Of a stretch of 55,105 bases of DNA, positions 1 through 9,674 are shown piece after piece (positions within the stretch are counted from its first letter, which is position 1; each line of letters begins with the position of its first letter). Position numbers and translations under genes: made by a program. Origin of the DNA: an uncultured Bacilli bacterium (GTDB lineage Bacteria > Bacillota_I > Bacilli_A > RF39 > UBA660); assembly GCA_934162265.1 (NCBI GenBank), contig CAKPHZ010000007.1, positions 1 through 55,105 on the forward strand. Reading direction: 5' to 3'. The notes below the pieces were generated by a model. It was not told the origin of the DNA. It saw only the letters and a list, made by a program, of their open reading frames with translations, and ran no database searches.

Positions 1-88
1 AAAGTGCATTTTCTTTTGAAAACACACTTTTATTACTTAATTGCACTTATTTGTGCACTTTAGATTGATTCAACGAAGATAAAATATC
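1..88. other. Downstream flank with inverted repeat
   Basis: This stretch holds no gene. AAAGTGCA at 1-8 is complementary to TGCACTTT near 54-61, and similar GCACTT words recur between them. Read on the minus strand, downstream of the first membrane-protein gene, the repeat could form a loose hairpin with a long loop. It might help end the glycosyltransferase operon, but there is no clear uridine tract, so I do not call it a terminator. Confidence 0.3.
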
Positions 89-1435
89 TTAAGTATTTTG
101 ATTATCATAAACAAAAAAGCCTCTATTCCCATCAATTTTATGATAACAATCTAAAACATAATCATAAATATTTTCACTAAACTGACTATATTTTTCAAAC
201 TTTTGTTCTTCAATAAAAAATACACAACTTTTCTTCTCACAAAGATTATCTATTTCCTTTATTACTCTAACATCCCCATGATAACCTAAATTACCATTAG
301 ATAATAAATCATACTGTCCAATAGAAAAGCCATTATATAATTTAATTGCATAGCTACTAACACCAATAATAAAATAATAATCATAATCTAAATAATATTT
401 TTTAATTACTTCCGACTCCTTCATAATAGGAATCTCTCCACTATTATTATTTCTCAAATACCAAAACTTCTCCTGATTAAAATCAATTTTATAATCCAAA
501 GTAAAAACTATCTTTAGAACATAAAGTACAAATATACACCAAACAACACTCATCAAGAGAAATTGATAATAAAGTCGCAATTTTTTCACTTCAAAATTCT
601 CTAACACACAATAAATAACAGGAATTAAACAAACAACAAAATGCCCTAAATCAAAAATAGGATAAGAATTAATTTGAAACATTAAAATAAATAAATATTT
701 CTTATTTCTAAATCTTCCTTTAAAAAGTTTAATTACTAAATATAAACATAATAAAGCTTCTAGTAAAAAGCAAATACTAAATTCTAAATTACTTTTCCCA
801 AAATCCAGCATTCCTAAAAAACAATAATTAATAAAATCAAAGAAAGCACCTTGAACAAAAAGATAAAGACTAACAACTAAAAAAGGAATAAGATAGCTAA
901 ATAAACTTTTTAACCTATTTTTACTATAAAACAAAACAGGAATTAACAAAAATATTCCAATACTTTGTTTAGAAATGAAAATAAGACCTGCAAGAAAAGA
1001 AACAATATCATAATATTTATTATCATGACTATCCAACAAATAAATAATCATAAATAAAAGAAACAAACAAAAATAACTGTAAGAAGGAAAATAATAAATA
1101 ATAATAAGTGGATATAATAATAGTAACTTATATAACCCTAATCTTTTATACAAAATAATTGCCAAAAAACCAATTAATATACAATCAAACAAATGCATAC
1201 TAATCAAATAATTTCCAAATAAATGAATAAAAATACTACCAAGAAAAAAGTAAAGTGGCGTAACCATAACATTAAAATCACGATAAATTACCAATCCCTT
1301 TGCTATATTATAACTAAAACCATAGCACCAAATTTCATCTCCATTCAAAGGAAGAAAAAATATCTTATAACAAAAACTAATAACAAAAAAGGCAACAAAA
1401 AGAATAAGTATCTTAAAAAATTCTTTATTTCTCAC
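89..1435 (-). CDS. GT-C-like multipass membrane glycosyltransferase (paralogue 1)
   Basis: This is a hydrophobic protein of 448 residues with about ten predicted membrane segments. After the first segment comes an NGDEIW motif (residues 31-36); an acidic pair in the first outer loop is typical of GT-C fold glycosyltransferases that use polyprenyl-phosphate sugars. A soluble domain of roughly 110 residues closes the protein. It starts at GTG, with AGGAGG about ten bases upstream; the nearby ATG runs into a stop. It lies 12 bases after its close paralogue (1448-2797) and ends a five-gene minus-strand cluster. The likely role is transfer of a sugar to a surface polymer, lipid or protein; substrate and family assignment are inferred from architecture only. 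Confidence 0.6.
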   Translation of the reverse strand: MRNKEFFKILILFVAFFVISFCYKIFFLPLNGDEIWCYGFSYNIAKGLVIYRDFNVMVTPLYFFLGSIFIHLFGNYLISMHLFDCILIGFLAIILYKRLGLYKLLLLYPLIIIYYFPSYSYFCLFLLFMIIYLLDSHDNKYYDIVSFLAGLIFISKQSIGIFLLIPVLFYSKNRLKSLFSYLIPFLVVSLYLFVQGAFFDFINYCFLGMLDFGKSNLEFSICFLLEALLCLYLVIKLFKGRFRNKKYLFILMFQINSYPIFDLGHFVVCLIPVIYCVLENFEVKKLRLYYQFLLMSVVWCIFVLYVLKIVFTLDYKIDFNQEKFWYLRNNNSGEIPIMKESEVIKKYYLDYDYYFIIGVSSYAIKLYNGFSIGQYDLLSNGNLGYHGDVRVIKEIDNLCEKKSCVFFIEEQKFEKYSQFSENIYDYVLDCYHKIDGNRGFFVYDNQNT

Positions 1436-1447
1436 TTCATAATCCTC

Positions 1448-2797
1448 CTAACCTACTATATTTTTATTATCATAAATAAAGAAACTATCATTACCTGATT
1501 TTTTTTGATAACGATTTAAAACATAATGATAAATTTTTTTACTAAATTGCCCATCCTTTTCTGAAGACATATCCTCAACAAAAAACACACAAGTATTCTG
1601 ATTACAAATATCTTCTATTTCCTTAGTAATTCTTTCACTACCATGATACCCCATATTTCCATTCAATAATAAATCATATTGACCAATAGGAATATCACAA
1701 TAAAGCTTAATCGCATAACTATTTCTCGTTAATAAAAAAGCATAATCATACTGATAATAATATTTTTCTACTATTTCAGATTCTTTTTGAAGAACATTAT
1801 TCACATCTCCCTTATTTCTTAAAAATAAATAATTACTAGCATCAAAACTAACTACATAATCATAACAAAAAAAAGATTTCAAGACATAAATTGTAGGAAA
1901 AGATAAAAATAAAACAAGAATTAAAAATCGATAATATAACCTTAATTGATTAAAATCAAAATCTTCTAAAATGCAGTACAAAACAGGAATAAAAGGAATA
2001 ATAAAATGAGAAATATCAAAAATAGGATAAGCATTAACTTGAAACATCAAAATAAATAAGTATTTTTTATCCTCAAACTTACTTTTAAAAATTTTATACA
2101 CTAAATATAAACAGCAAAATACTTCAATAACAAAATAAATCGTAAAAAGTTTATTATTCTCATTAAAATCAATCATCCCCAAGAAACAATAATTAATAAA
2201 ATCAAAAAAAGCACCTTGAATAAAAAGATAAATACTCAAACAAATAAATGGAAATAAATAAACCAATAAACTTTTTAGCTTACTTTTACTATAAAACAAA
2301 ACAGGAATTAACATAAATAAACCAATACTCTGCTTTGAAATTAAAATTAATCCTACAAGAAAAGAAATAATATCATATGAAACTTTCTCATGATGATCAA
2401 ATAAATAAATAATCACAAATAAAAGAAACATACAAAAATAACTATAAGTAGTAAAATAATTAAAAATAATAACAGAATATAATAATACACTCTTATATAA
2501 CCCAATAGTTTTATAAAGCATAATCATTAAAAAAGAAATTAAAATACAATCAAACAAATGAACACTAATTAAATAATTTCCAAATAGTTTAATAAAAAAA
2601 CTACTAATAATAAAATAAAGCGGTGTTTGTAAACAGTTAAAATCCCGATAAATCATCATACCCTTTGAAATATTATAACTAAATCCATAATTCCATATTT
2701 CATCTCCAGTAATAGGAATCCAAAAAACTTTATACAAAAAACTAATAATAAAAACTATCAAAAAAAGAATGAGATAAACTCTAAATTTTTTATTCAT
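1448..2797 (-). CDS. GT-C-like multipass membrane glycosyltransferase (paralogue 2)
   Basis: The protein has about 449 residues, the same architecture as its downstream neighbour, and clear similarity along its whole length. Shared blocks include TGDEIW/NGDEIW in the first outer loop, SKQSIG mid-protein, FFDFINYCFLGM, and GQYDLL with GYHG in the C-terminal soluble domain. The start is taken at the ATG preceded by AGGAG with nine bases of spacing; an ATG six bases further upstream would sit only three bases from that ribosome site. A recent tandem duplication is likely, since stretches such as the region near 2186-2220 are almost identical at DNA level to the region near 823-860. Membrane sugar transferase is an inference; acceptor and donor are unknown. 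Confidence 0.6.
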   Translation of the reverse strand: MNKKFRVYLILFLIVFIISFLYKVFWIPITGDEIWNYGFSYNISKGMMIYRDFNCLQTPLYFIISSFFIKLFGNYLISVHLFDCILISFLMIMLYKTIGLYKSVLLYSVIIFNYFTTYSYFCMFLLFVIIYLFDHHEKVSYDIISFLVGLILISKQSIGLFMLIPVLFYSKSKLKSLLVYLFPFICLSIYLFIQGAFFDFINYCFLGMIDFNENNKLFTIYFVIEVFCCLYLVYKIFKSKFEDKKYLFILMFQVNAYPIFDISHFIIPFIPVLYCILEDFDFNQLRLYYRFLILVLFLSFPTIYVLKSFFCYDYVVSFDASNYLFLRNKGDVNNVLQKESEIVEKYYYQYDYAFLLTRNSYAIKLYCDIPIGQYDLLLNGNMGYHGSERITKEIEDICNQNTCVFFVEDMSSEKDGQFSKKIYHYVLNRYQKKSGNDSFFIYDNKNIVG

Positions 2798-2809
2798 AAC
2801 CATTTTCTC

Positions 2810-4000
2810 CTAATCATCAATATCTTTTACATCATCATAAATACTATTTGCCTTAACATAAAATTTCATAATTATTTTTACAACAAAACTAGGCCAAATT
2901 TTAGAAAACATAATAATATCTTCTTTTTTTCGTAAATCACTATTAATAAATTTTACCGTCGTTGCATGATTATGAATTCGATAAAAAATTAAATTTTTAC
3001 TAATATATCCAATTCTTCCCTTCTGTTTAGCAAATTTTAAAAAAGTATCCCAATCCAATGAAAACTTAAGTTCAGAAGTAAAAATATCCTTTTTACCAAG
3101 CAATAACTTATTATACGTAACCGATGGACAATTAATACTACTCCCAAAAGCTAAAGAGAAAATTTTAAAAAACTTTAATTGATTCAAAAAAGAAAAACGT
3201 AAAGGTAGTTTCAAAAATTTTTTAACTTTCCCATTCAAATCTTCCATAATCATTCCATTTTTCAAAACACAATAATCCGTACATACAAATAAAACATTAT
3301 CAAAATTCTTATAAAATTTTAAAATTTCTTCTAAATAATCTTGGCGATAAACATCATCTTGATGAACAATCGTCACTAAATCAGTTTTTGCCTTTCTATA
3401 CCCAAAATTCCAATCATCTTGAATATCACTTTTTCCGCGACGTACATATAATTTAATTTTATATTTATTTGCCAAAAGTCTAATAAATGAATTATCTGTT
3501 GAAGTCACAATAATAATATTAGAAAAAATTGTTTGTTGATATAAAGATAAAATACATTCCTCTAAATAGCAACATTCTCCATAAGCACAAATAACAAAAG
3601 TATGAGAATAAGTTTTATTACAGCTTTTAAAAGTCCAATATTTACTAAATAAAAAATTATAAGGAACAGTAAAAAATAAAGTTAATAATGGCGCAACTTT
3701 ACTAGAAATATGTAAGACATCAACCCACAAATAAATACAAAACATATTAATAAAAAAAGACGACAAATAAACTGCATAATACCTCTTTTTACTCCCTTTA
3801 TTACTTTTAAAAACAAATCCTTTTTGAATACCATATGCCACAACACAAGAAAAAATATAAGCAAAGAAATTTGCTAAAAAATAATGAACATTAAAATAAA
3901 GCAAAATATAATAAATAATTAAAGAATTTAAAGAATTAAAAGTACCTACCAAAGCAAATCGAATAACTTGAAAAAAATTATTTTCTATAAAACTAAACAT
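2810..4000 (-). CDS. GtrA-like membrane domain fused to family 2 glycosyltransferase
   Basis: The protein has 396 residues in two parts. Residues 1-125 form a four-helix GtrA-like domain with typical pieces (RFALVGTFNS near the start, NFLFSKYWTFK at its end); GtrA proteins are thought to help flip or present polyprenyl-linked sugars. Residues 130-350 read as a GT2 (GT-A fold) glycosyltransferase: ECILSLYQQT, then VTIVHQDDVY, where the DD pair sits at the place of the metal-binding DXD motif, then a region with DWDTFLKF. The fusion would couple polyprenyl-sugar handling to transfer in one chain. It lies between the GT-C pair and the YfhO-like gene. Ribosome site AAAGGTGTGA precedes the ATG. 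Confidence 0.75.
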   Translation of the reverse strand: MFSFIENNFFQVIRFALVGTFNSLNSLIIYYILLYFNVHYFLANFFAYIFSCVVAYGIQKGFVFKSNKGSKKRYYAVYLSSFFINMFCIYLWVDVLHISSKVAPLLTLFFTVPYNFLFSKYWTFKSCNKTYSHTFVICAYGECCYLEECILSLYQQTIFSNIIIVTSTDNSFIRLLANKYKIKLYVRRGKSDIQDDWNFGYRKAKTDLVTIVHQDDVYRQDYLEEILKFYKNFDNVLFVCTDYCVLKNGMIMEDLNGKVKKFLKLPLRFSFLNQLKFFKIFSLAFGSSINCPSVTYNKLLLGKKDIFTSELKFSLDWDTFLKFAKQKGRIGYISKNLIFYRIHNHATTVKFINSDLRKKEDIIMFSKIWPSFVVKIIMKFYVKANSIYDDVKDIDD

Positions 4001-4021
4001 AAATAAATCACACCTTTGTTT

Positions 4022-6646
4022 TTACCTAATAAATCCATAAATATAAATGTAAAAAAACATCAACACGAAAACAATATAGTAAAGAGGAAGAAAAATCTTA
4101 ACAAGAATAAAATTTAAAAATTGTTTAAATTTTTCTAAAACAAAAAATAATACGAAAAAGATAAAAGAAACAACCAAGCTAACTTTGATATATGGTGGGT
4201 AATATAATAAAGAAATATCATTTTTACCAGAAACAAGAGGAATTGATATAAAATAATTAAAAACCCTATTTAATTTTACTTTCTTACCATTAACATAACA
4301 AACATAATTATCAACATAATTCATAGGCAAAAACAACCTATCCTTATCCGTTGTATTAACACGCAAACTTAATTTATTTTTATCAACTTCTACATGATCC
4401 ACAATATCTTCTTTCTTATAATTAGAAATAAATTTATTGAATTGATTAATATTAATCTTAAAAAAATTCAAATTTTTAACACAAGTATCTTTATATAACG
4501 AAATAGAAACCTTAACATTTCCCTTTTCAAAAATACCCAAATCTTTTATAGAAGAAGAATTAAAATGATAATTATTCTGTTCATTAACATTAGGATTATA
4601 CAATAAATTATCATTGACACTTATAGAATGTAAAATAACACTATCATTCCCAATAAAGAATTGATCAGTACCAGTATAATCAATGGAAGAAACATTTAAA
4701 TATAACTCACTTAACTCCGAAATATGAACATCAAAATTAAAAGTACGATCTGAATCTGTACAAATATTATTTTTTATTTTTCCGTTTACCTCGATATTTT
4801 CAATAATATTTCCCTTTTGATGAAATAAGTCTTGATAAATTTGATTTTGATAATTAACAACATCATTGCTATAATTTTTCTCATCAAAAGAATAATAAGG
4901 AATTGAAAATAATAAACTATTTTTTAATTCATAAAGATTATACAATTTATTCTGAGAAACAAAGGCATAATTAGGGTTATTTATTTTTTCACTTGACAAA
5001 TACCAATGAATTCCCAACAAATTATCAGTAAACAAAGTTCCACCAGAATCCCCATTATATCCTAATTTTTTCAAAGAAGTAATCATATTTTTATTGGTTA
5101 AATGCCAATCAGAAATCACTGGTTTATCCACCATGAAACCATAATTAGAAACTAAACTAGAACCAAAATCTCGATAACGAAAAAACTGATTTTCCTGTTT
5201 TAAAAAAGAGTATAAATCATTAGAAATTTTGGCAGAATAATCTGTATTCTCATTCGTTAGTTTAGGAGAATGAATACCAACATATCCTAAAGACAAAGCA
5301 ATACAACTAAAAAATGAAAAAAACAAAAGAAAATATTTCTTTAAAAAAAGATTTTTTAAAAGAAGTACATTAACGACCAAAAGAAGAGACAAAACCAAAA
5401 TCAACAAAATATAAAATATAAGTTCTAAAGAACGTAAACCAACACTAGGATTACTAGCAGCACTAATTGGTACATACTTAAAATAAACAAACAATAACAG
5501 CAAAAAAACAAAAACAATGTAAAAATAATTATTTTTTTCTATAGGAAACTGCAACTTAGAATTGAATTCCAAATAATAAAGAACCCCAAGATAAAGAACC
5601 ATAATTGAAATAAACCCATAACGATAAGGAAACATATTATAACTACCAGTATGCCACATAGAATTAATTTGGTTAAACAAAATTCCAGAAAACATAATAG
5701 CAAACAAATAAATAAATAAATTTCTAATTTTTTTATTCGTTAATTTACTTTTTAACATTATAAAAAATAAAATAATTGGAAAAGCATAAAAACAAACAAT
5801 AAACAACTTATCAGTTATATCACAAAAAACAATATCTTTTAATGAAAACGAAGAAGAAAATCTTGATGAATTCAAAACATTACATAAAGTTGGAAATACA
5901 AATCCAAAAGATAACCCTAATGCTAAAATAGTACCAAGACTTAAATTAAGTAAAAATTTATTTCTTTCTTTTTTATCACACAAAAAATGAACATAACCAA
6001 ACGATAAAAATAAAACAAACAATAACTCCATATAAGTAATATAAAAAGAATAAATAGTCGATAAAAATAAGATAAAAACATATAGTTTATAATCCCCGTT
6101 ATCGCTAATTTTTTTCAATCCATATAACAAAATGGGAAACAAAATAACATTATCTAACCATACAAAATTTGTATGATATACAATAACCCAACTACTTAAG
6201 GCATATAACACACTAAAAAAAACTTTCCACGAAAAACGAACTTTTTTATAAATTTTGTCAAAAAGAAAAAAAGATGTCACCGACATTAAACATAATTTAA
6301 TGATAAATAAATAAGAGAGAAAATAAGGAACATTACTTCTAGAAGTAAGAATTAATAACCAAGATAAAGGCGATAAAATTCCATAAACGGATATCAAATC
6401 ATACATATCACTGCCTAAACCAATTTTATAATTCATAAAAATAGAAACTTTTCCTTGAAAAAAATCATACATATAATAATAAACTGGTAAATAGGCCTTT
6501 CCAAAGTCCCCATTAATTATAGTATTTTTACCAAAAGGATAAACACCATTAATTATAAAAACAACAAATAATAACAATAAAACAATCAATGGAGAAACCA
6601 ATAAAAAAAGTTTCTTTCTAAAAAAAAAGTGTTTCAACCTACTCAT
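4022..6646 (-). CDS. YfhO-family membrane protein
   Basis: The protein has 874 residues with about twelve membrane segments in the first two thirds, a large extracytoplasmic region (about residues 460-820) and further helices at the end. The opening matches the YfhO family: a first helix, INGVYPFGKNTIINGDF, a YMYDF segment, then LGSDMYD and a helical core. In Gram-positive bacteria YfhO proteins are linked to glycosylation of lipoteichoic acid and related polymers, acting outside the membrane with lipid-linked sugars. A strong GAGGAGG ribosome site lies upstream of the ATG. The neighbours are a GtrA-GT2 fusion and GT-C-like proteins, which supports a common surface-glycan pathway; the substrate is unknown. 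Confidence 0.75.
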   Translation of the reverse strand: MSRLKHFFFRKKLFLLVSPLIVLLLLFVVFIINGVYPFGKNTIINGDFGKAYLPVYYYMYDFFQGKVSIFMNYKIGLGSDMYDLISVYGILSPLSWLLILTSRSNVPYFLSYLFIIKLCLMSVTSFFLFDKIYKKVRFSWKVFFSVLYALSSWVIVYHTNFVWLDNVILFPILLYGLKKISDNGDYKLYVFILFLSTIYSFYITYMELLFVLFLSFGYVHFLCDKKERNKFLLNLSLGTILALGLSFGFVFPTLCNVLNSSRFSSSFSLKDIVFCDITDKLFIVCFYAFPIILFFIMLKSKLTNKKIRNLFIYLFAIMFSGILFNQINSMWHTGSYNMFPYRYGFISIMVLYLGVLYYLEFNSKLQFPIEKNNYFYIVFVFLLLLFVYFKYVPISAASNPSVGLRSLELIFYILLILVLSLLLVVNVLLLKNLFLKKYFLLFFSFFSCIALSLGYVGIHSPKLTNENTDYSAKISNDLYSFLKQENQFFRYRDFGSSLVSNYGFMVDKPVISDWHLTNKNMITSLKKLGYNGDSGGTLFTDNLLGIHWYLSSEKINNPNYAFVSQNKLYNLYELKNSLLFSIPYYSFDEKNYSNDVVNYQNQIYQDLFHQKGNIIENIEVNGKIKNNICTDSDRTFNFDVHISELSELYLNVSSIDYTGTDQFFIGNDSVILHSISVNDNLLYNPNVNEQNNYHFNSSSIKDLGIFEKGNVKVSISLYKDTCVKNLNFFKININQFNKFISNYKKEDIVDHVEVDKNKLSLRVNTTDKDRLFLPMNYVDNYVCYVNGKKVKLNRVFNYFISIPLVSGKNDISLLYYPPYIKVSLVVSFIFFVLFFVLEKFKQFLNFILVKIFLPLYYIVFVLMFFYIYIYGFIR

Positions 6647-6664
6647 AACTTAACTACCTCCTCA

Positions 6665-8131
6665 TTAATTAACTCTTTCAAATAAAGTAAAATACTTATC
6701 ATTATATAACATCTTATAATGACTATCCTTACTTAAAATAAGAAACAACATTTCTTTCTTTTTTACCAAAACATGAGTTACCTCATATTTTTCAAAATCT
6801 TTTTCATAATTTTTAGAGATATTTTCCATTTTATCAAAAATACTATAATCCATTCCATTAAATTCTTTTAAATATAAATCACACCTTGCATCAATAAATA
6901 CAGGAATATCATGAAATAATAAATAACTACCATAATCATAACCATTATATAACTTTATATTTTGATAATCTAAATTATTTTTAATATAGCAAACAGCATC
7001 AACTGGATAATCTTTTTTCATAACAAAATCTTCTTTAGAATGATTTAAAAATTGAGAATAAGAAAAAATAACTATTCCAAAAATTAAAACACAATATATA
7101 ATCTTATTTTCTAATATCATTTTTCCTAAAATATCAAAAGTCGAATCATGAAGTTCATTTAAAGCACGAATACAAATAATACCAATTTCTATAACTCCAA
7201 TTGTATAAAAGAATGAAAGATGTCTAATAGATACTAAAGACATAAAAGATAAGCCACCTATCATAAATAATTCTCGCAAATATATTTTAGTGTTAGTAAA
7301 AATCAATACAATAAGAAAAATCAAAATAGCAACAAGAAAAAACGGATGTTCAATAGTCACTAAAGGAAGATGTTCTAATAAATATTTTTGGCTGTCCCCT
7401 GCCATAATTCTAAAGATATAAGTATAACATATCTTACTAGGAGAAAAAATTCCCAAAAACAAACTAATTCCAAAAGTAACAAGTAATAATTTGACATGAG
7501 GAATCATTTCTATTTTCAACTTAAAACTCTTTTTTATTTTAAAATACTTTTTACTAATTTTATAAATAATATGTTCTCCAAAAAAAGGAAGAAAAAGAAT
7601 AAAGAAAAACGGCCAAACAGTAGCATGTACATTAGCAATTAATATACACAACAAAAATAGAAAAAATGAATATCTTTTTTTCCCAGTATTAATAACTTTA
7701 TTAATAAAATAAAACTCTAAAACAAAACAGATTAAACTAATAAGTTGTGCCCTAGCAACAGCAAACATTGATAATCTAAACACACAAATAATAGAAAGAA
7801 CAATAGAAAAAAACTCATTTTTAATTAATTTTAAACTAACATAATAAATACTTAAACATAACAACATATAAGTAATAATAGTACTAAAATAAATTCCATA
7901 ATAACCAAACCTAGAATAAATTAAATAAATAAATAAATCATAAAGCCAATGTGGATAAGTATAAGGTAACTTAGTTATCCAACAATAATGATCTAAAAAA
8001 TCTATTCCATGATGAGAAATAAAATCTCCTAACTTAATCATATAAAATGTATCTGTTTGAAAATACTTATAAGTAAGTCCAATACATAAAAATATAATTG
8101 CTACAAATCCAAATAAACGATACTTCTTCAA
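6665..8131 (-). CDS. GT-C-like multipass membrane protein with C-terminal soluble domain
   Basis: The protein has about 488 residues: a lysine-rich start, roughly ten membrane helices and a soluble C-terminal domain of about 110 residues. Around residues 45-65 there is a D/H/W-rich outer loop (YTYPHWLYDLF). The C-terminal part contains YNGYDYGSYLL followed by VFIDARCDLY, a pattern seen in uncharacterised GT-C-like proteins. I place the start at the TTG at 8131: AGAGGA lies nine bases upstream, and a promoter (8169-8197) falls inside the longer reading that would start at 8197. This is the first gene of the glycosyltransferase cluster. The exact function is unknown. Confidence 0.6.
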   Translation of the reverse strand: MKKYRLFGFVAIIFLCIGLTYKYFQTDTFYMIKLGDFISHHGIDFLDHYCWITKLPYTYPHWLYDLFIYLIYSRFGYYGIYFSTIITYMLLCLSIYYVSLKLIKNEFFSIVLSIICVFRLSMFAVARAQLISLICFVLEFYFINKVINTGKKRYSFFLFLLCILIANVHATVWPFFFILFLPFFGEHIIYKISKKYFKIKKSFKLKIEMIPHVKLLLVTFGISLFLGIFSPSKICYTYIFRIMAGDSQKYLLEHLPLVTIEHPFFLVAILIFLIVLIFTNTKIYLRELFMIGGLSFMSLVSIRHLSFFYTIGVIEIGIICIRALNELHDSTFDILGKMILENKIIYCVLIFGIVIFSYSQFLNHSKEDFVMKKDYPVDAVCYIKNNLDYQNIKLYNGYDYGSYLLFHDIPVFIDARCDLYLKEFNGMDYSIFDKMENISKNYEKDFEKYEVTHVLVKKKEMLFLILSKDSHYKMLYNDKYFTLFERVN

Positions 8132-8168
8132 AACTGATCTTCCTCTACTAATAATCTTATATAAATTA

Positions 8169-8197
8169 AGTATACAAAATAAAGAAGAAACTAACAA
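8169..8197 (-). promoter_or_regulatory. Predicted sigma-A promoter of the glycosyltransferase cluster
   Basis: On the minus strand, TTGTTA (8197-8192) is followed after exactly 17 bases by TATACT (8174-8169). It lies just downstream of the terminator that closes the Tad operon and about 40 bases upstream of the TTG start at 8131, so the membrane/glycosyltransferase genes appear to form their own transcription unit. Confidence 0.6.
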
Positions 8198-8207
8198 TAT
8201 AATTAAC

Positions 8208-8234
8208 TAAAAAAAAACTACACCAACTGTAGTT
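8208..8234 (-). terminator. Rho-independent terminator of the Tad operon
   Basis: On the minus strand a seven-base stem (AACTACA, pairing with TGTAGTT, at 8216-8222 and 8228-8234) with a five-base loop is followed by a run of uridines (8208-8215). It overlaps the end of the TadZ-like gene and separates the pilus operon from the glycosyltransferase cluster. Confidence 0.8.
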
Positions 8235-9177
8235 AAGACACTCTTTTATATAATTTTAATTTTTCTAAAAAAGGAAATAATATTTCTGAATTATCCACAC
8301 GATCATTCATTGGGGGTAAAACAGAAAAAAATGATATATTTGCCTCTTTTGCTAACTGTTCAACATCACGATTGTTTAATACTGAACGATTTAATACAAC
8401 TTTTTCATTTAATACTTTATCAAAACAATTATTATCTAACATAACTAATTTGTTAATCATCAAAACAGAAGATTCCATTAAATAAATAATATCCCCACAT
8501 AACGAATGACATAAAGAAATATCCATATTATTTAAATCAACCAATATAACATTAGCATCTCTATACTGTAAAATCACATTACTAACATCTTTTTCGTTAC
8601 AAGAAATCATATTTTTATCTCCATAAAACATAAAATCTTTCTTATTTACTTCTATTGCAACAGTATAATAATGTTTAGATAATTGTTGCTTCAATATATA
8701 AATTAAAGAAGTAGCGCCAGCATGACTAGTAAAGTTTCGAAACCCAATAACCCTAACATCACTAGATATTTTTTCAAGATCAAAAGACTGAACATTAGTT
8801 ATCTTTTGTAAATGAGCAACATCACGATAACTATTAGGATTGTTATAAAGATATATTAATTCTTCTTCCGATCTAGCAAAATTATATATTCCCATACTAA
8901 TCAAACTAGAGATATAACCATCCCCATTAACAATTGGATCATTATTAAGCAAAAGGATTATTTTACTAACATCAAGTCCAACCGATAAACGTTTTATATT
9001 ATTAATATCAGTATAATTTTGAATAGCAGTAATATCTAAAAACATTTTATTAAAGAAAAAATTAGAAAAAGTTTGAACAATCTCTTCAGCAGTAAATTCA
9101 CCACTAATAGATTTTATAACATCAACGTTTAAATTAATAAATTTATCTGCATTCAAATTCGAAACAATAACGTTCAT
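8233..9177 (-). CDS. TadZ/CpaE-like protein with degenerate ATPase domain
   Basis: This soluble protein has 314 residues. Residues 1-130 look like a receiver-type domain (DVSKIILLLNND, then a GYISSLISMGIYNFARS segment resembling the end of a response-regulator fold). Residues 135-314 resemble a MinD/ParA fold: strand VRVIGFRNF is followed by TSHAGATSLIYIL where a Walker A loop should be, and VILVDLNN sits at the Walker B place. The signature lysines are absent from the loop, as in atypical TadZ proteins. TadZ/CpaE places the pilus machine at a cell pole or focus. It is the last gene of the operon, so context and domain order agree; identity is inferred from architecture. Confidence 0.6.
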   Translation of the reverse strand: MNVIVSNLNADKFINLNVDVIKSISGEFTAEEIVQTFSNFFFNKMFLDITAIQNYTDINNIKRLSVGLDVSKIILLLNNDPIVNGDGYISSLISMGIYNFARSEEELIYLYNNPNSYRDVAHLQKITNVQSFDLEKISSDVRVIGFRNFTSHAGATSLIYILKQQLSKHYYTVAIEVNKKDFMFYGDKNMISCNEKDVSNVILQYRDANVILVDLNNMDISLCHSLCGDIIYLMESSVLMINKLVMLDNNCFDKVLNEKVVLNRSVLNNRDVEQLAKEANISFFSVLPPMNDRVDNSEILFPFLEKLKLYKRVS

Positions 9178-9203
9178 CCTATCACCTTTATCTTACTTAA
9201 TTT

Positions 9204-9665
9204 TTACTTATCATTTGTTAAATAAATAACCTTAGACTCCCCACTAACTGGAATAATAGTCCCTAAATGAAACAAAGGAAAATCAACAACTACATAAGCA
9301 GTAACCTTATAATAAACACTAACAGCATTTTCAATAGAATTACTTCCACCACTACCATTGATGTGAGAAACAATGCAAACACCATTTTTCGTTAAAGTAC
9401 CATTCTGTTTGATACAATCATTTTTCACATTATCAACATTTGCATAACTATAAGAACTTTTCTGCAAATAAGCATCTATCTTTTCTGTAATTCCTCCAGT
9501 TTTGCTTAATTTCTTAGGATCAGAACGTTCTAAAATATTTATTACATTATTTTTTATTCTAAATACCTTAGAAATAGTAATAGATGCCGTCATAAAACAA
9601 ATAAATACTACAAAAAAAGTTAACATTATTCTTAAAATAAATGAACCACCAAATGCATCTTTCAT
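9204..9665 (-). CDS. TadE-like minor pilin or pseudopilin (paralogue A)
   Basis: The protein has 153 residues: a short cytoplasmic start, MKDAFGGSF, one membrane helix (about 10-30), then an outer domain with two cysteines (DDC-type spacing around 83 and 97). It is clearly paralogous to the next gene upstream (9675-10145): both begin M(K/R)DAFG, continue with a helix and K-VFR-KN, and end in a strand-rich segment with (V/I)PVSGE or IPISGE. Tad operons usually contain TadE/TadF proteins with this layout, which are processed and act as minor pilins. Assignment rests on context, size and topology. Confidence 0.55.
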   Translation of the reverse strand: MKDAFGGSFILRIMLTFFVVFICFMTASITISKVFRIKNNVINILERSDPKKLSKTGGITEKIDAYLQKSSYSYANVDNVKNDCIKQNGTLTKNGVCIVSHINGSGGSNSIENAVSVYYKVTAYVVVDFPLFHLGTIIPVSGESKVIYLTNDK

Positions 9666-9674
9666 TACAAATCA

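Noticed and set aside
6665..8197. Longer reading of the membrane protein from TTG at 8197
   Set aside because: No ribosome site there, and a promoter with 17-base spacing lies inside the extension; the TTG at 8131 has AGAGGA at good spacing.
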